Below, in pieces: positions 1 through 9,473 of a DNA stretch of 64,000 nt. The stretch's first letter is position 1; every line of letters starts with the position of its first letter. The stretch is from Rosa chinensis. Lineage: Eukaryota; Streptophyta; Magnoliopsida; Rosales; Rosaceae. Where the stretch lies: the NCBI RefSeq assembly GCF_002994745.2, contig NC_037090.1, positions 16,294,001 through 16,358,000 on the forward strand, in the 5' to 3' direction. The position numbers were made by a program, and so were the translations under genes. The notes below the pieces were generated by a model. It ran no database searches. It saw only the letters and a list, made by a program, of their open reading frames with translations, and had not been told where the DNA came from.

Positions 1-599
1 AACGAGTTTGGCGTCGGATGTCGTCGTACCAGAGGTAGAAGACGGTTTGGCGAGTCGGAGCGGTATCCAGGAATCATAATTGAGGACGTCAGGGTCAAAG
101 GGTTCAATTCCGGCAACCGGCACGGGTTAGTTAACTTGGTTCCCTTCTACATCGTTGTCGTGGAGGTTCAATTGGTTGTGAGTTTTCGTTACCTTGGTTG
201 TGGGTCTTGAACTGGAGGTTCACTTGGTTCTCTTCTCTCCATAACGAAGTCCTCATACAAAATTAAATCACAGATTAGCTATGCTCTGTAGCTCTAAAGA
301 GGTTAATTAGCTGAACAAAGCATCCATGGAAATAGAGACGAAGCAAGCCAGCAGCGTGGCCAATGTGAGTTTACTATTTGGTGAGATAAACCCTTCTGCA
401 CTTGTTGATATATAAAATAGAAAGGAAGGCCATCACGTGCTCTTGTTGATATAAAACACAGAAGAAGGCTATCACATTGACATGTGTGAACTAGAAGTTG
501 GAAAATGCAAAATTCTATTCCTATAATATTATGAAGGTTTCTTATTTTGGAGCACTAGTGATTTAATTGCTACTAGCTTTTTCTACTCTTTTGTGAATT
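1..599. other. 5' flank, no gene recognised
   Basis: No convincing coding region, RNA gene or complete transposon was seen on either strand. The first 240 bases are G- and T-rich with several GTTGTGG/GGTTC-like words; the rest is AT-rich. Confidence 0.4.
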
Positions 600-635
600 T
601 GTTCCTTAGACTTCAAAAGTTTATTGGAGGTTTGT

Positions 636-1048
636 TAAAGGTCTATTGGGGGGCAATAGGCATCTATTGGGGGACAATAGATGTTTTGAATTGATATAAT
701 CTCTTCGATTTTTTTTCTTTAATCAAAGTTTTATTTGTCTAATTTTAAGAAGATTAGTTCTCATTCTGGTGACCGAAAGTTCTATTGGGGGGCAATAGAC
801 GTCTATTGGGAGGCAATACATGGCTGATAGACGTCTATTGGGGGGCAATACATGGCTGATAGTCGTCTATTGGGAGGGCAATACATGGTTAATATACGTC
901 TATTGGGAGGCAATACATGGTTGATAGTCGTCTAATGCCCCTTTATTGGGGGGCAATAGACGTCTATTGAGGGGCAATACATGGCTAATAGTCGTCTATT
1001 GGGGGGCAATAGACGTCTATTAGGGGGCAATAGACTTCTATTGGGGGC
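636..1048. repeat. Minisatellite of about 33 bp built from CTATTGGGGGGCAATAG words
   Basis: At least eight degenerate units carry CTATTGGGGGGCAATA followed by either GACGT or CATGGCTGATAGTCGT. Each core is a short inverted repeat (CTATTG ... CAATAG), so every unit could fold into a small hairpin with a G-rich loop. It is followed at 1066-1190 by a GC-rich stretch in which CCGGAATCCGG-like palindromes recur. Neither stretch codes for a recognisable protein; ORFs across them are translations of the repeat. Confidence 0.75.
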
Positions 1049-1427
1049 AAAAAAACTTTCCGGTGGGTGGTAGCCGGTGATCGGAATCCGGCGGCCGGTG
1101 ACCGGATTCCTGCTAAAATTGGCCGGATTCCGGCGAAGTTGGCCGGAATCCGGCTGCCGGTGATCGGACTCCAGCGAAGTCCCCTATGGTTTCTCTCTCT
1201 TCCATTCTCTCTCTCTCTCTCTCTAAGTAACAAAGGTGAGGGTAAAATGGTATTAAAAAAAAAAAAAAACAAAAAAAAATCTTAATGGGGTATTAGGGAA
1301 GACCTCCTTAGAGTGTTTTGGGTAAGAGGGAATTAAAAAAACTTAGTGGGGTAAGTGGGAAAAAAATCTCTAAAAATGGTGTAAATGGACAAAAACCCAT
1401 CAATAATATCATATGATTTAGAGTATC

Positions 1428-1790
1428 TTTAGCAATGCTAGCTATTTTTTAGTTAAATTTTAGGCAAATTAGCTAAAAATTCATTTTGGTTAGTCACTTT
1501 AGAAATATATCTATATCAGTTCTCTCTATTTTACTATATTTAAATTTATATTATTTTTTGAATAAAGAAAATATAGTTTAAATATATTTATAAATTACAA
1601 AGAATGACTTAAAATGAATGTTTTATATTAGCAAAAATAATAGAGAACCTCATCTTGCTCTCTATATTTAGGAGCGAGATAGCTAAAAGTTAAAATGGAG
1701 GGTCTGATGCAACTGCTAAAATTAATAAAAAGTTAAGCATGCTCTCTAAAATAGTTAAAAAGCCAAAATAGAGTACGCTAAAGATGCTCT
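1428..1790. mobile_element. Putative MITE with degenerate terminal inverted repeats
   Basis: The left end contains GTATCTTTAGCAATGCTAGC and the right end, read in reverse complement, contains GCATCTTTAGCGTACTC; the interior is AT-rich and has no ORF. The inverted ends, the size of about 360 bp and the lack of coding sequence fit a non-autonomous DNA transposon. I could not define a clean target-site duplication, so family and exact borders are uncertain. Confidence 0.4.
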
Positions 1791-2115
1791 TTTAGTAATA
1801 AAAAGAAAAAAAAACAATCTAATCTAGTCAAATCCGTCAATCAGTCAGATTATTATGGCTAAAGTTCAAATAACCTGATCTTACTAGTGAGTTAAACCCA
1901 TCAGTTGATAGAATATAGTTGACTATTTGACCATACAGTTAGGACTCAAGGATATGCTGTATCATAGTTGGTTATACAACTTAGGGCTGGTTTGGTATTG
2001 CTTTTGAAATATGCTTTTGATCCAAAAGTGCTTGTGGAGGACAGTGAGGCTGTTTGGTAAACTCCAAAATTGTTGCTTTTGTGCGGAAGCGCTTCTATGG
2101 GTAGCAGGAAATCAC

Positions 2116-2122
2116 TATATAA
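2116..2122 (+). promoter_or_regulatory. TATA box of the CYP79-like gene
   Basis: TATATAA lies about 118 bases upstream of the start codon at 2240, a normal spacing for a plant core promoter with a short 5' leader. Only position and sequence support it. Confidence 0.45.
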
Positions 2123-2239
2123 TGTGTGTCTTATCCCTCATGCAATTCATTCGGACACATCTAATAAAAGCCTCTCGTTCTTCTTCTTCTTCTTCATGCC
2201 TCTCTGCAAATCATAGCACCAGTCACTGCTAAACTGATC

Positions 2240-3294
2240 ATGATTCCTATTATTGCAGTATTGCTTTTCTTTGCCTCATCCATCTTTTTAGGCTTTCTTA
2301 TCCAAAAAACAAAGCGAGTAGTACTCCCACCTGTGCCACCTCTCCCTCCAGGACCCAGCCCATGGCCGATCATCGGATGTGTACCAGAGATGTGGAGGAA
2401 CAGACCAGCTTACAGATGGATACATGACATTCTGAAACAGCTCAACACTGATATTGCATGTGTACGACTAGGAAAAGTTCATGTGATAGCAATCAAATCA
2501 CTTGAAATTGCCAGAGAATTCTTGAAAAAACATGACGTTGTTTTCGCATCACGACCCACTACTATGGCTACTCACTACTTAAGTAATGGGTACTTGACAA
2601 CAGGTATATATAGACTAAAGTTTCAATATAAATTAAATATGGTCTATCTTGCATGTGTACGTACGTTTAATACCAATCTTTACTACTCGTGACTCCTTAC
2701 CCGACAGCTTTTGCACCTTTGGGAGAGCATTGGAAGAAAATGAAAAGAGTTTTGGTTACCGACGTGTTGAATCAGTCCAGACTCCAGTGGCTACTCGATA
2801 AGAGAAACGATGAAGCGGACAATCTTGTGAAGTTTCTCTACAGTCAGTGCTCGAACAGTGAGAATGGTTCGGTGGTGAATGTGAGAAATGCAGCCCAACA
2901 TTACTCAGCGAATGTGATAAGAAGGATGATCTTCAACACGAGGTACTTTGGCAATGGAAGGGAGGATGGAGGACCAGGACTTGAAGAGAGACATGTCTCT
3001 GCGCTTTTCACAATACTCTTGCATCTCAATGTGTTCTATGTATCCGATTACCTTCCATGGCTGAGACCGTTTGACATAGGTGGGCATGAGAAAAAGGTGA
3101 GGGATGCTTTGAAAATTATCAAGCAATATGAGGACCCTATTATAGATGAGAGAGTACGAAAGTGGAGGTGCTCTAATCAGGAAAATTGGATCAAGGAGCC
3201 TGTAGAGGAGAACTTGCTCCATGTTTTCATCTCTCTCAAAGGTGCAGATGGGTAGCCTTTATTATCAACTAAAGAAATCAAAGCACAAATCACT
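2240..3294 (+). pseudogene. CYP79-type cytochrome P450, exons 1 and 2 (premature stop)
   Basis: CYP79 enzymes are ER-bound P450s that convert amino acids to aldoximes on the way to cyanogenic glucosides, glucosinolates, auxin or volatile oximes. Exon 1 is 2240-2603 and exon 2 is 2708-3294, joined by a 104-bp GT-AG intron in phase 1; the downstream exon is at 19140-19769. The N terminus has a hydrophobic anchor (residues about 4-21) and a proline-rich hinge (PPVPPLPPGPSPWP, about 31-44). Exon 2 carries the helix-C type W-K-K-M-K-R segment and ends with KEIKAQIT followed by a GTAAGA donor. Codon 304 (3253-3255) is TAG in the phrase DG-stop-PLLSTKEIKAQIT, where relatives have a sense codon, usually Lys. 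The product would stop before the I helix and heme site, so the gene is probably null. A readthrough product or a sequencing error cannot be excluded. The assembled frame is otherwise open for 526 codons, close to normal family length. Confidence 0.9.
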
Positions 3295-3308
3295 GTAAGA
3301 TATTCTTA

Positions 3309-3703
3309 TCTCTACTACTATAATTGGAGGCCCTCTTTTGGTGCCAAAGGGATTCACCAAATTTTGACTTGACTATAATACCCTTCAATAACATAATTAT
3401 CAAATTAAATTAATAAAATATAAATAAATCTCTACTACTATAATTTTTTTTAATCTGGCTCTACTAATTAGATGCCCTCTTTTGGTGTCAAAGGGATTTA
3501 TCAAATTTTGAAGTGCCTATAATACCCTTTAATAACATAATTATCAAATTGAAAAAATATAAATAAATAAAATAGTGAATTAAAAAATAACCAAGCCACC
3601 ACTATTCCATGTCTAAAAAATAAATAACTACTATTCTTTTTAGTCAATCTATTTTCCATTAACATCACAATATCACCCGTGAGAAATGCGGGCACGTTGC
3701 TAG
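3309..3703 (+). mobile_element. Small non-autonomous Helitron with duplicated 5' end
   Basis: The element begins TCTCTACTACTATAAT after an A and ends GTTGCTAG before a T, matching the Helitron rule (5' TC, 3' CTRR, inserted between A and T). A short hairpin (CCCG ... CGGG, about 3676-3692) precedes the end. The first 120 bp are repeated: a second TCTCTACTACTATAAT starts at 3429 and the next 100 bp resemble 3309-3428. There is no coding sequence. It sits just inside intron 2 of the P450 gene, 14 bp after the splice donor. Confidence 0.75.
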
Positions 3704-5082
3704 TATAGATTAACAGGCCATAAGGAGTATCGATTTAAAATATTGTAAGTTAGTTAAGTGATGACATTTATGATTGTATATTCTCAATTCAATGAATCAT
3801 TCAATATAAAATTTTATTCGCCAATTTGTTCCTTAAAAAAAGGTGAAACTAATTCTTTAGGGTTTAAGTTTTGGCATGTTAACATTTCTCATACATGTCC
3901 TTTTTCATGTAATATTTACTACTTGGAGAACTCATATATAGTTTAATTATTTTTTTTCTTTCAATGTTGCTTTTGAACCGATTCACAAAAGTTCTTTCAT
4001 TTTTCATATAGATAGACATAAAAAAGTTTATAGAATCGGACTAGCTACCACTTCACCACTCATGTGGTAACTAGGAAAAAGTCCATATTAAGATAAATAA
4101 GATCCTAGCTTGAGTAAACTAAAATAGGTTCTTGTTTGAGTAATCAAGTCCTAAACGTGCAATTGCATGTATTTCATATGATAACATAGTGTAGAATTTT
4201 CCAAACCAAAAAATTGTACAATATAATAATGGGTCCGGATTAAGGGACACAAAATTGTACACATTTTTTTACACTCTTTGTGAGCCCTTAAATTTTAAAA
4301 CATTCAATGTTCTAGATTAAATGTGAGAATGACATTACATAAATAAACAAAAAAATTATAATTTATTTTTCAAACAAAATAAATAAACTTTTCTTTTCTG
4401 AAGAACTGTAAAATACAAACGTAAAGAATACAGGAAGTAAACAAATAGAGCACAACAAAAAGAAAAAGAATTAAGAATAGAACAACAAGAACAACGAACA
4501 CCAGATCCCCTTCCCTAAGCTCCATCCCCAAACTCTAAATGTTGGAGTTGAGATTCAAGATGATTTGTGAATCGCCCCTGTGCACTTTTTTTTACGTATG
4601 TTGAGAACTCCATTAACACCAAACAAAGAAGAATACCACAAGGGATAGAAATTCCAAATTTCCAACCCCGTACAAGTTGAGGGAGGATTATGGGAAGCAT
4701 CAACAAAGATTAGAATGAGATATCTGTTTAGCAATTGGGAAATTGATTTCTTCTGTTTCACATACAACAAAATTGCATATCTTATGATTTTAGTCTATCA
4801 TATACAATGAATATCAGGTACATTTGAAATTTTGAATATTATAGACTGAATATTTCAGGACTAATTCAATAAGAGAAACATAGTGACCATGATTTAATAA
4901 TCTTAATTGAAGGAGATATTATAATAATCAAACTTAACACGTAAGAGTCTAGATATAGGTTAAAAAAAGCAATAGGTAAAATCAAACATACAAGATCGGG
5001 ACGTTTCTCTCTCTGAGAAAACCCTAAGGAGGTGGCTTCAAGACTCTGTGAGCATGCTCATTCGGTGGCGGCCCTAGCCTAG

Positions 5083-7031
5083 TGATAGGCGCATTTTAAT
5101 GTGATATTTTAAATGTTAATTCCTCACATTTTGCTTAGTTATTCCTTAACGAATCGATTTTTAACTTAATTTCTAATTTTAGGTACATTGGAGTAGATGA
5201 AGAAGAAATGAGTGTTACGTCCATAATTACCTAGAAATGATGGAGAAGAATGAAAATGCACTAAAAAGTCAACCTTGAATATTTTCTTACTCCGGCTAGG
5301 AGAATCAGAGCCAAGCAAGGAAGAAGGAGCGGCCACCTGACCAAATGAACTCGAAATGAGCTGAAACTCTCCAGATCCATTCTAGACACCCAAATGATCA
5401 TTTCTTATGAAGAGTGTCAGAGAAAAATATGAGTGGAAGGCCTTCAAACAATCAGCCCAATTTTCTACAGAAGCAAAACCGGAAAACTTGACCTGTAAGA
5501 GGTCCAGCAGCATTTCCGGCCCAACCACATATAATAAAGCTCTGAAAATTTGTGAGGATGATATACACTCATAGTGGAACATTTTTTATGAAGAAGTCGA
5601 AGGCTCATTCTGAAGTTTTGATGGAGAAATAATTGAAGGAATAAAGGGGAAGAAACTGACCTGAAAACAACTCAACACCACATATTCATGTTTCCCACCC
5701 ATATGAAGAAAGCATTTCTTTTTCCTTGGATACAATTTTTCTACCCTAAAAGATCATCATCACTTCCACATTTCTTCACCTTCATGCTTTGCTTTCATCA
5801 TTACCTCATCTTTTACATATTTTACAAACCACTCTCATACTCCACTTTCATTATTTTTCTTCATCTCATCATTTCACTCTTCTTTTTCTTCCCTATTTAA
5901 ACACCTTCTCCTCTCACTCTCAATCACCAATTCCTTCATCCATTCCATCTTCTTTGTCTCTCCATTTCCTTTCCATTTTTCTCTCCATCCTCTAGTGCAT
6001 TCAACGTTTCAAGCAAGGGAGAAGAAGAAGAAGAAGGAGCCGTGAGCATCATCATCCATCCTCCACCTTGAAGCTTGCTTTCGAGATTCAAGAATCCATA
6101 ACGTTTCATCCTTCATCCCCATCTCCATCTCACTGTGTAATTCAACCTCTTTCTTTGTAATCTTGCTTAGTTTCGTGAGAATTGTTTTTAGTTAACATTT
6201 ATGTTTGAACAAGGTTTATATTCTGAAATTTTATGATTGAATAAAGAATTTCGATTCTTATGTTGTGATTCCAAAGTTGCTTATGTGTGATTGTTCGATT
6301 GAATTTGCTTGATAGAAAACTTTTATATGTTTATCTTATTTGGGTCGACACTTATAGGATTTGCATGTAATTGGTGCTAGGTTTAAGAACATGAAATCGA
6401 CTTTTCGTTTTGTGTAAACTTGAACCAAAGTAGTAAAGGTTTTGGACAAAGATCGAATTTAATTAACGAGGATTGCAATTAGGTGGACTTTTCCATACTA
6501 AGTTGTACACTTGAGTTGATAGCCTTTCTCTATGTGTAATGCGTTAAACATGACATGATTGACTAGCTTTCTAGGGTTTGATTGCATGTTTAATAGGATT
6601 AATCTAGGTGCTTTCGCTTAGGTTAATTAGCATTGAAAAGTAAAAAATGGGAATTCATTTGCTTTCGAATGTTTCACATGATCAACTCCTCTCTCATGAC
6701 TTAGATGAACAATATTAGGGTTTGAATCAATTTTAATCATATGTTTCGGTTTTTGATCTTTGTTCTCTCACTCCATTTTATTTTTATGTTTTTGCATTTT
6801 AATTATTTTGTTAACTTAGTTTTATTTTCGAAAATCCAAAAACAAAATCCCCCCTTATTTTTGTTCACTTGTATATATTTATTCTTTATTTTATTTTTGT
6901 AAATAATAATTTTCTTTATTTGTTTCACAATGACAGGTGTACCCTCAATCCCCGGAATAGAACGATCCCTATTTGCTTATACTACTAACGATATTTCAGG
7001 GTTAAATTGCGCGCTTCCCAAGAGCACATCA
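5083..7031 (+). repeat. 5' LTR
   Basis: Runs from TGATAGGCGC to GAGCACATCA. It matches the 3' LTR almost base for base over its first 1.5 kb, with one clear difference (AAAAAG versus AAAGAG near 5264), but clearly diverges from about 6613 to its end. Three small ORFs inside it recur unchanged in the other LTR simply because the LTRs match; they are not genes. Confidence 0.93.
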
Positions 7032-7036
7032 ATTTT

Positions 7037-7054
7037 TGGCGCCGTTGCCGGGGA
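7037..7054 (+). other. Primer binding site complementary to tRNA-Asp
   Basis: TGGCGCCGTTGCCGGGGA lies five bases inside the 5' LTR and is complementary to the 3' end of plant tRNA-Asp including CCA. Minus-strand DNA synthesis would start here. This tRNA choice is typical of Tat/Athila Ty3 elements. Confidence 0.9.
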
Positions 7055-7828
7055 TTGAAAAATCACTTGTTAAATTGTGTCATTTATTGTATATATTTGT
7101 TGTTTAAAAATTGTTTGAAACTTAGTTTAAAATTAACTAGGATGTTATTTATATTATTGAACACGAATTTTAATTGTAGGTTGTAAATTGAGAGGAATAG
7201 GTGAAGTCTCTTTTGTTAATATTGGCCTAAACCCCTTATTGGTACCTAGCTCAGGTCCCTTAAGGTTGAGGGCGGCCTTTATTAACACTTGTTGAACTGT
7301 CTTCACACTTATGAACTTTTTCATCTTAGTAAGAAAGCCTATGTGAAATGGTGTCTAGGAAGGGGACAACGTTCATGACGGGTTTTTGAATCCAGAAGTG
7401 CTTGCAAATGGGCCTAAACCACAATGTGGGAGTAGCTCATGCCAAAATGGATTTTTCCTCTCGTGTTCGCCCTCCCCCACCTGGCCATTTCAGTAAGGTT
7501 GCCCAAACGATTTGAAAGGGAGTTTGTATCTAGGCGACTATACTTGGGCCGCACGTCCACTTGATTTACCGCTTGGAATTTGATTCGATATCAATAATGT
7601 TTATAATAAAAAAAATACTTGTGAATACTCTATACGTGTAAATTATTTTGTTGTTTCACACTTTAAACTTGTAAAAATACTTTTCACGTTTTATACTCAC
7701 TTGTATACTTAACTTGTGTCTTATGTACAATATACTTGTTAATTATACTTGTAGTTTGTAATTAATAGTTATACTTGTTTTTATTTTGTATTTCTTTGTT
7801 AATTATAGTTACTAACTTTATTTAATGT

Positions 7829-8063
7829 AGGTACCGTCTGGCTGCAAGACGTAAAATACAAGCGCTACTTGGGAGGCAACCCATGCAAATCAGATTTGCT
7901 TTCTCTTTCCCTATTTCTTTTTATTTTTCAATTTTTCTCTTTAGTTTTTATTTTAGGATTTGTTTTCGTAAATGTCTTCTATCTATGCTTAGTTATTACA
8001 TTGCATGCTTTTAATTGATTACATTGAGGATAATGCAATATTTAAGTGTGGGGGAAGAGATTT
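7829..8063 (+). repeat. Conserved retroelement 3' module, copy 1
   Basis: Contains, in order, a GGTACCGTCTGGCTGCAAGA-type lead-in, GCGCTACTTGGGAGGCAACCCA, CAGATTTGCTTTC, ATTGAGGATAATGCA and TAAGTGTGGGGGAAG. The same order recurs at 10012-10262, and the last word resembles the purine tract before the 3' LTR. From memory, such words occur downstream of the coding region in related plant Ty3 elements. In this element the module closes a region from which gag-pol is missing. The following 8064-8267 is AT-rich simple sequence with a TAA-type microsatellite. Confidence 0.65.
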
Positions 8064-8230
8064 ATATTTTTGTCTTTCATTTTGAGTCCTATATATATAT
8101 TTGTCTTTTATTTTTGAGTCCTTTATATAAAAAAATAAAAAAATATATATAAAAAAAAAATTTGCATTCATTCAGTCTCATTAAATTCAGCTATTTACAA
8201 AAAAAAAAAATATATATAAAAAAAAATATA

Positions 8231-8267
<37 letters not shown>

Positions 8268-8269
<2 letters not shown>

Positions 8270-8867
8270 AAGCCATGTCTACATCTCTGTAGGAGTTGAG
8301 ACTGAGCTCAAGGGAAATGTGAGAGCCACCGCCATAACCGCTACCTCCCTCGGAAGTAGTCTTCATGTTGCCAAAGATGTCCTCACCATGCATGGGGAAT
8401 AGTGGAAGGGTTTCAATCTCCTGGTGATATTCTCCTCGTTGTTCCATGATCGATCCATCAACACCATAGCCGACACGTGACCCAAAGTTTAGATCAATGG
8501 ATCTGTCAGTGGATCTGTCATTACTAGTAGAACCAGTGGAACCAAAATTGAGATCGAGAGATCCACCAACCGGAACGTTCCGAAATTCCTTCAACTTCTG
8601 CCTCTCACGAGCCTTGAGGTTCTGGAACCAAAAGAAGACGTTTTTGTCCTCGATCTGCCCATACTGTTTCAGATGAAGGCAGATCTCTTGAATCTGCTCT
8701 GGAGTTGGGTACTTAAAACCCTTATCATAGTAAAGGCCCTTGAGGATTCTTAGTTGAGGCGGTGTGGGAGCCCACCGGTTATTAGTCCCGGCTGCTTGGT
8801 TGTTTCCTCCATCCTCGATTTGTTGCTGGGTCTGTTGCTCCATTAGTTGCAGAGTTCGTGGTTCCAT
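8268..8867 (-). CDS. WUSCHEL-like homeobox protein encoded antisense inside the LTR retrotransposon
   Basis: WUS-clade WOX proteins are nuclear transcription factors that keep stem-cell niches, acting mainly as repressors through the WUS box and EAR motif. This 199-residue ORF has the extended WOX homeodomain at about 29-93 ([12 protein letters not shown] ... [16 protein letters not shown]), the WUS box TLPLFPMH followed by GED at 153-163, and a C-terminal EAR motif SLELSLNSY at 185-193. The start MEP and the tail also resemble WUSCHEL rather than other WOX clades. The middle is short and holds a repeated S-L/I-D-L-N-F-G-S motif (103-110, 123-130) that resembles extra EAR motifs. Arabidopsis WUS reads NHK where this protein has NLK in the recognition helix, which may alter DNA contacts. 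Plant WUS genes have introns; this copy has none, so it looks like a retrocopy captured by the element. No stop or frameshift is present. Expression is unknown. Confidence 0.85.
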
Positions 8868-8981
8868 GTTGATGAAGAAAGGATTTGAGTTTCGAAAGAA
8901 AGGCTGAAGGGTTGAGAGAGAAAGGCTGGAACTCGGAAGAATTTTCTTTTGGAGTGAATAGTCGCTCCCTCAGAATGCACC

Positions 8982-8989
8982 TATTTATA
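8982..8989 (-). promoter_or_regulatory. TATA box of the antisense WUS-like gene
   Basis: Read on the minus strand, TATAAATA lies about 115 bases upstream of the WUS-like start codon, leaving a leader of roughly 85 bases. Together with the G-box repeats further upstream it suggests that the gene carries its own promoter rather than relying on the LTR. Confidence 0.5.
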
Positions 8990-9096
8990 GAACGAGTGAG
9001 CGGATCTCCACCGTTGGATGGACGATCTCTGAGATTAAATCTACGCGTTGGATTAAAGTCACCCGAAAACACGGAAAAGCTGTTGGTGCGTGGAAG

Positions 9097-9300
9097 ACAC
9101 GTGGGGGAACCAAACGAATCTCGAGGAGCTGTGACAGACAAGCTACAGCAGAAAACAGGTTTAATTGCCGTGAATCAAGGAAAAGAAAGGACGCGTGGGG
9201 GAATCAAACGAATCTCGAGGATCCGTGACAGACAAGCTATAGCCGAAAGCATGCCATAAATCCAGGAAAAGAAATGAATATTTACACGTGGGGGAGTTTC
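9097..9300 (-). promoter_or_regulatory. 94-bp tandem repeats with G-boxes upstream of the WUS-like gene
   Basis: Two full units start at 9097 and 9191 and a truncated third at 9284. Each begins with an ACACGTGGGGGA-type word and the full ones continue with CAAACGAATCTCGAGGA and GTGACAGACAAGCTA. CACGTG, the core bound by plant bZIP and bHLH factors, occurs at 9098-9103 and 9285-9290; the middle unit has ACGCGTG instead. For the minus-strand gene these lie about 230-430 bases upstream of the ATG, where enhancer elements are common. For the plus-strand ORF at 9474 they are also upstream, so a shared bidirectional promoter is possible. Function is inferred from position and motif only. Confidence 0.5.
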
Positions 9301-9473
9301 TTGGGCCGTGAACTATCATAACTCTTCTCCTTCCCGGAGAAGCTTTGTTAAAACCGTGTGCCTGTTGAGATTTCTACCCTATTTTGTGCTTTACATATAC
9401 ATCCTTTTTTGTCTCCTCCAGATTTTACTAAGGTTTGTCTAAGCGTGCAGTTTCAAATTCCTTCTACTTCCTC

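Noticed and set aside
2011..2232. Short ORF and GGCTGGTTTGGTATTGC text upstream of the P450
   Set aside because: The ORF overlaps the likely promoter and leader. The text looks like one end of a hAT-type MITE, but I could not find a matching right end.
5382..5995. Three ORFs repeated exactly at 12311-12924
   Set aside because: They are equal only because both lie in the two LTRs; codon composition is low-complexity and there is no domain.
8885..9259. 124-residue ORF on the plus strand
   Set aside because: It lies across the promoter and 94-bp repeats of the WUS-like gene and translates those repeats.
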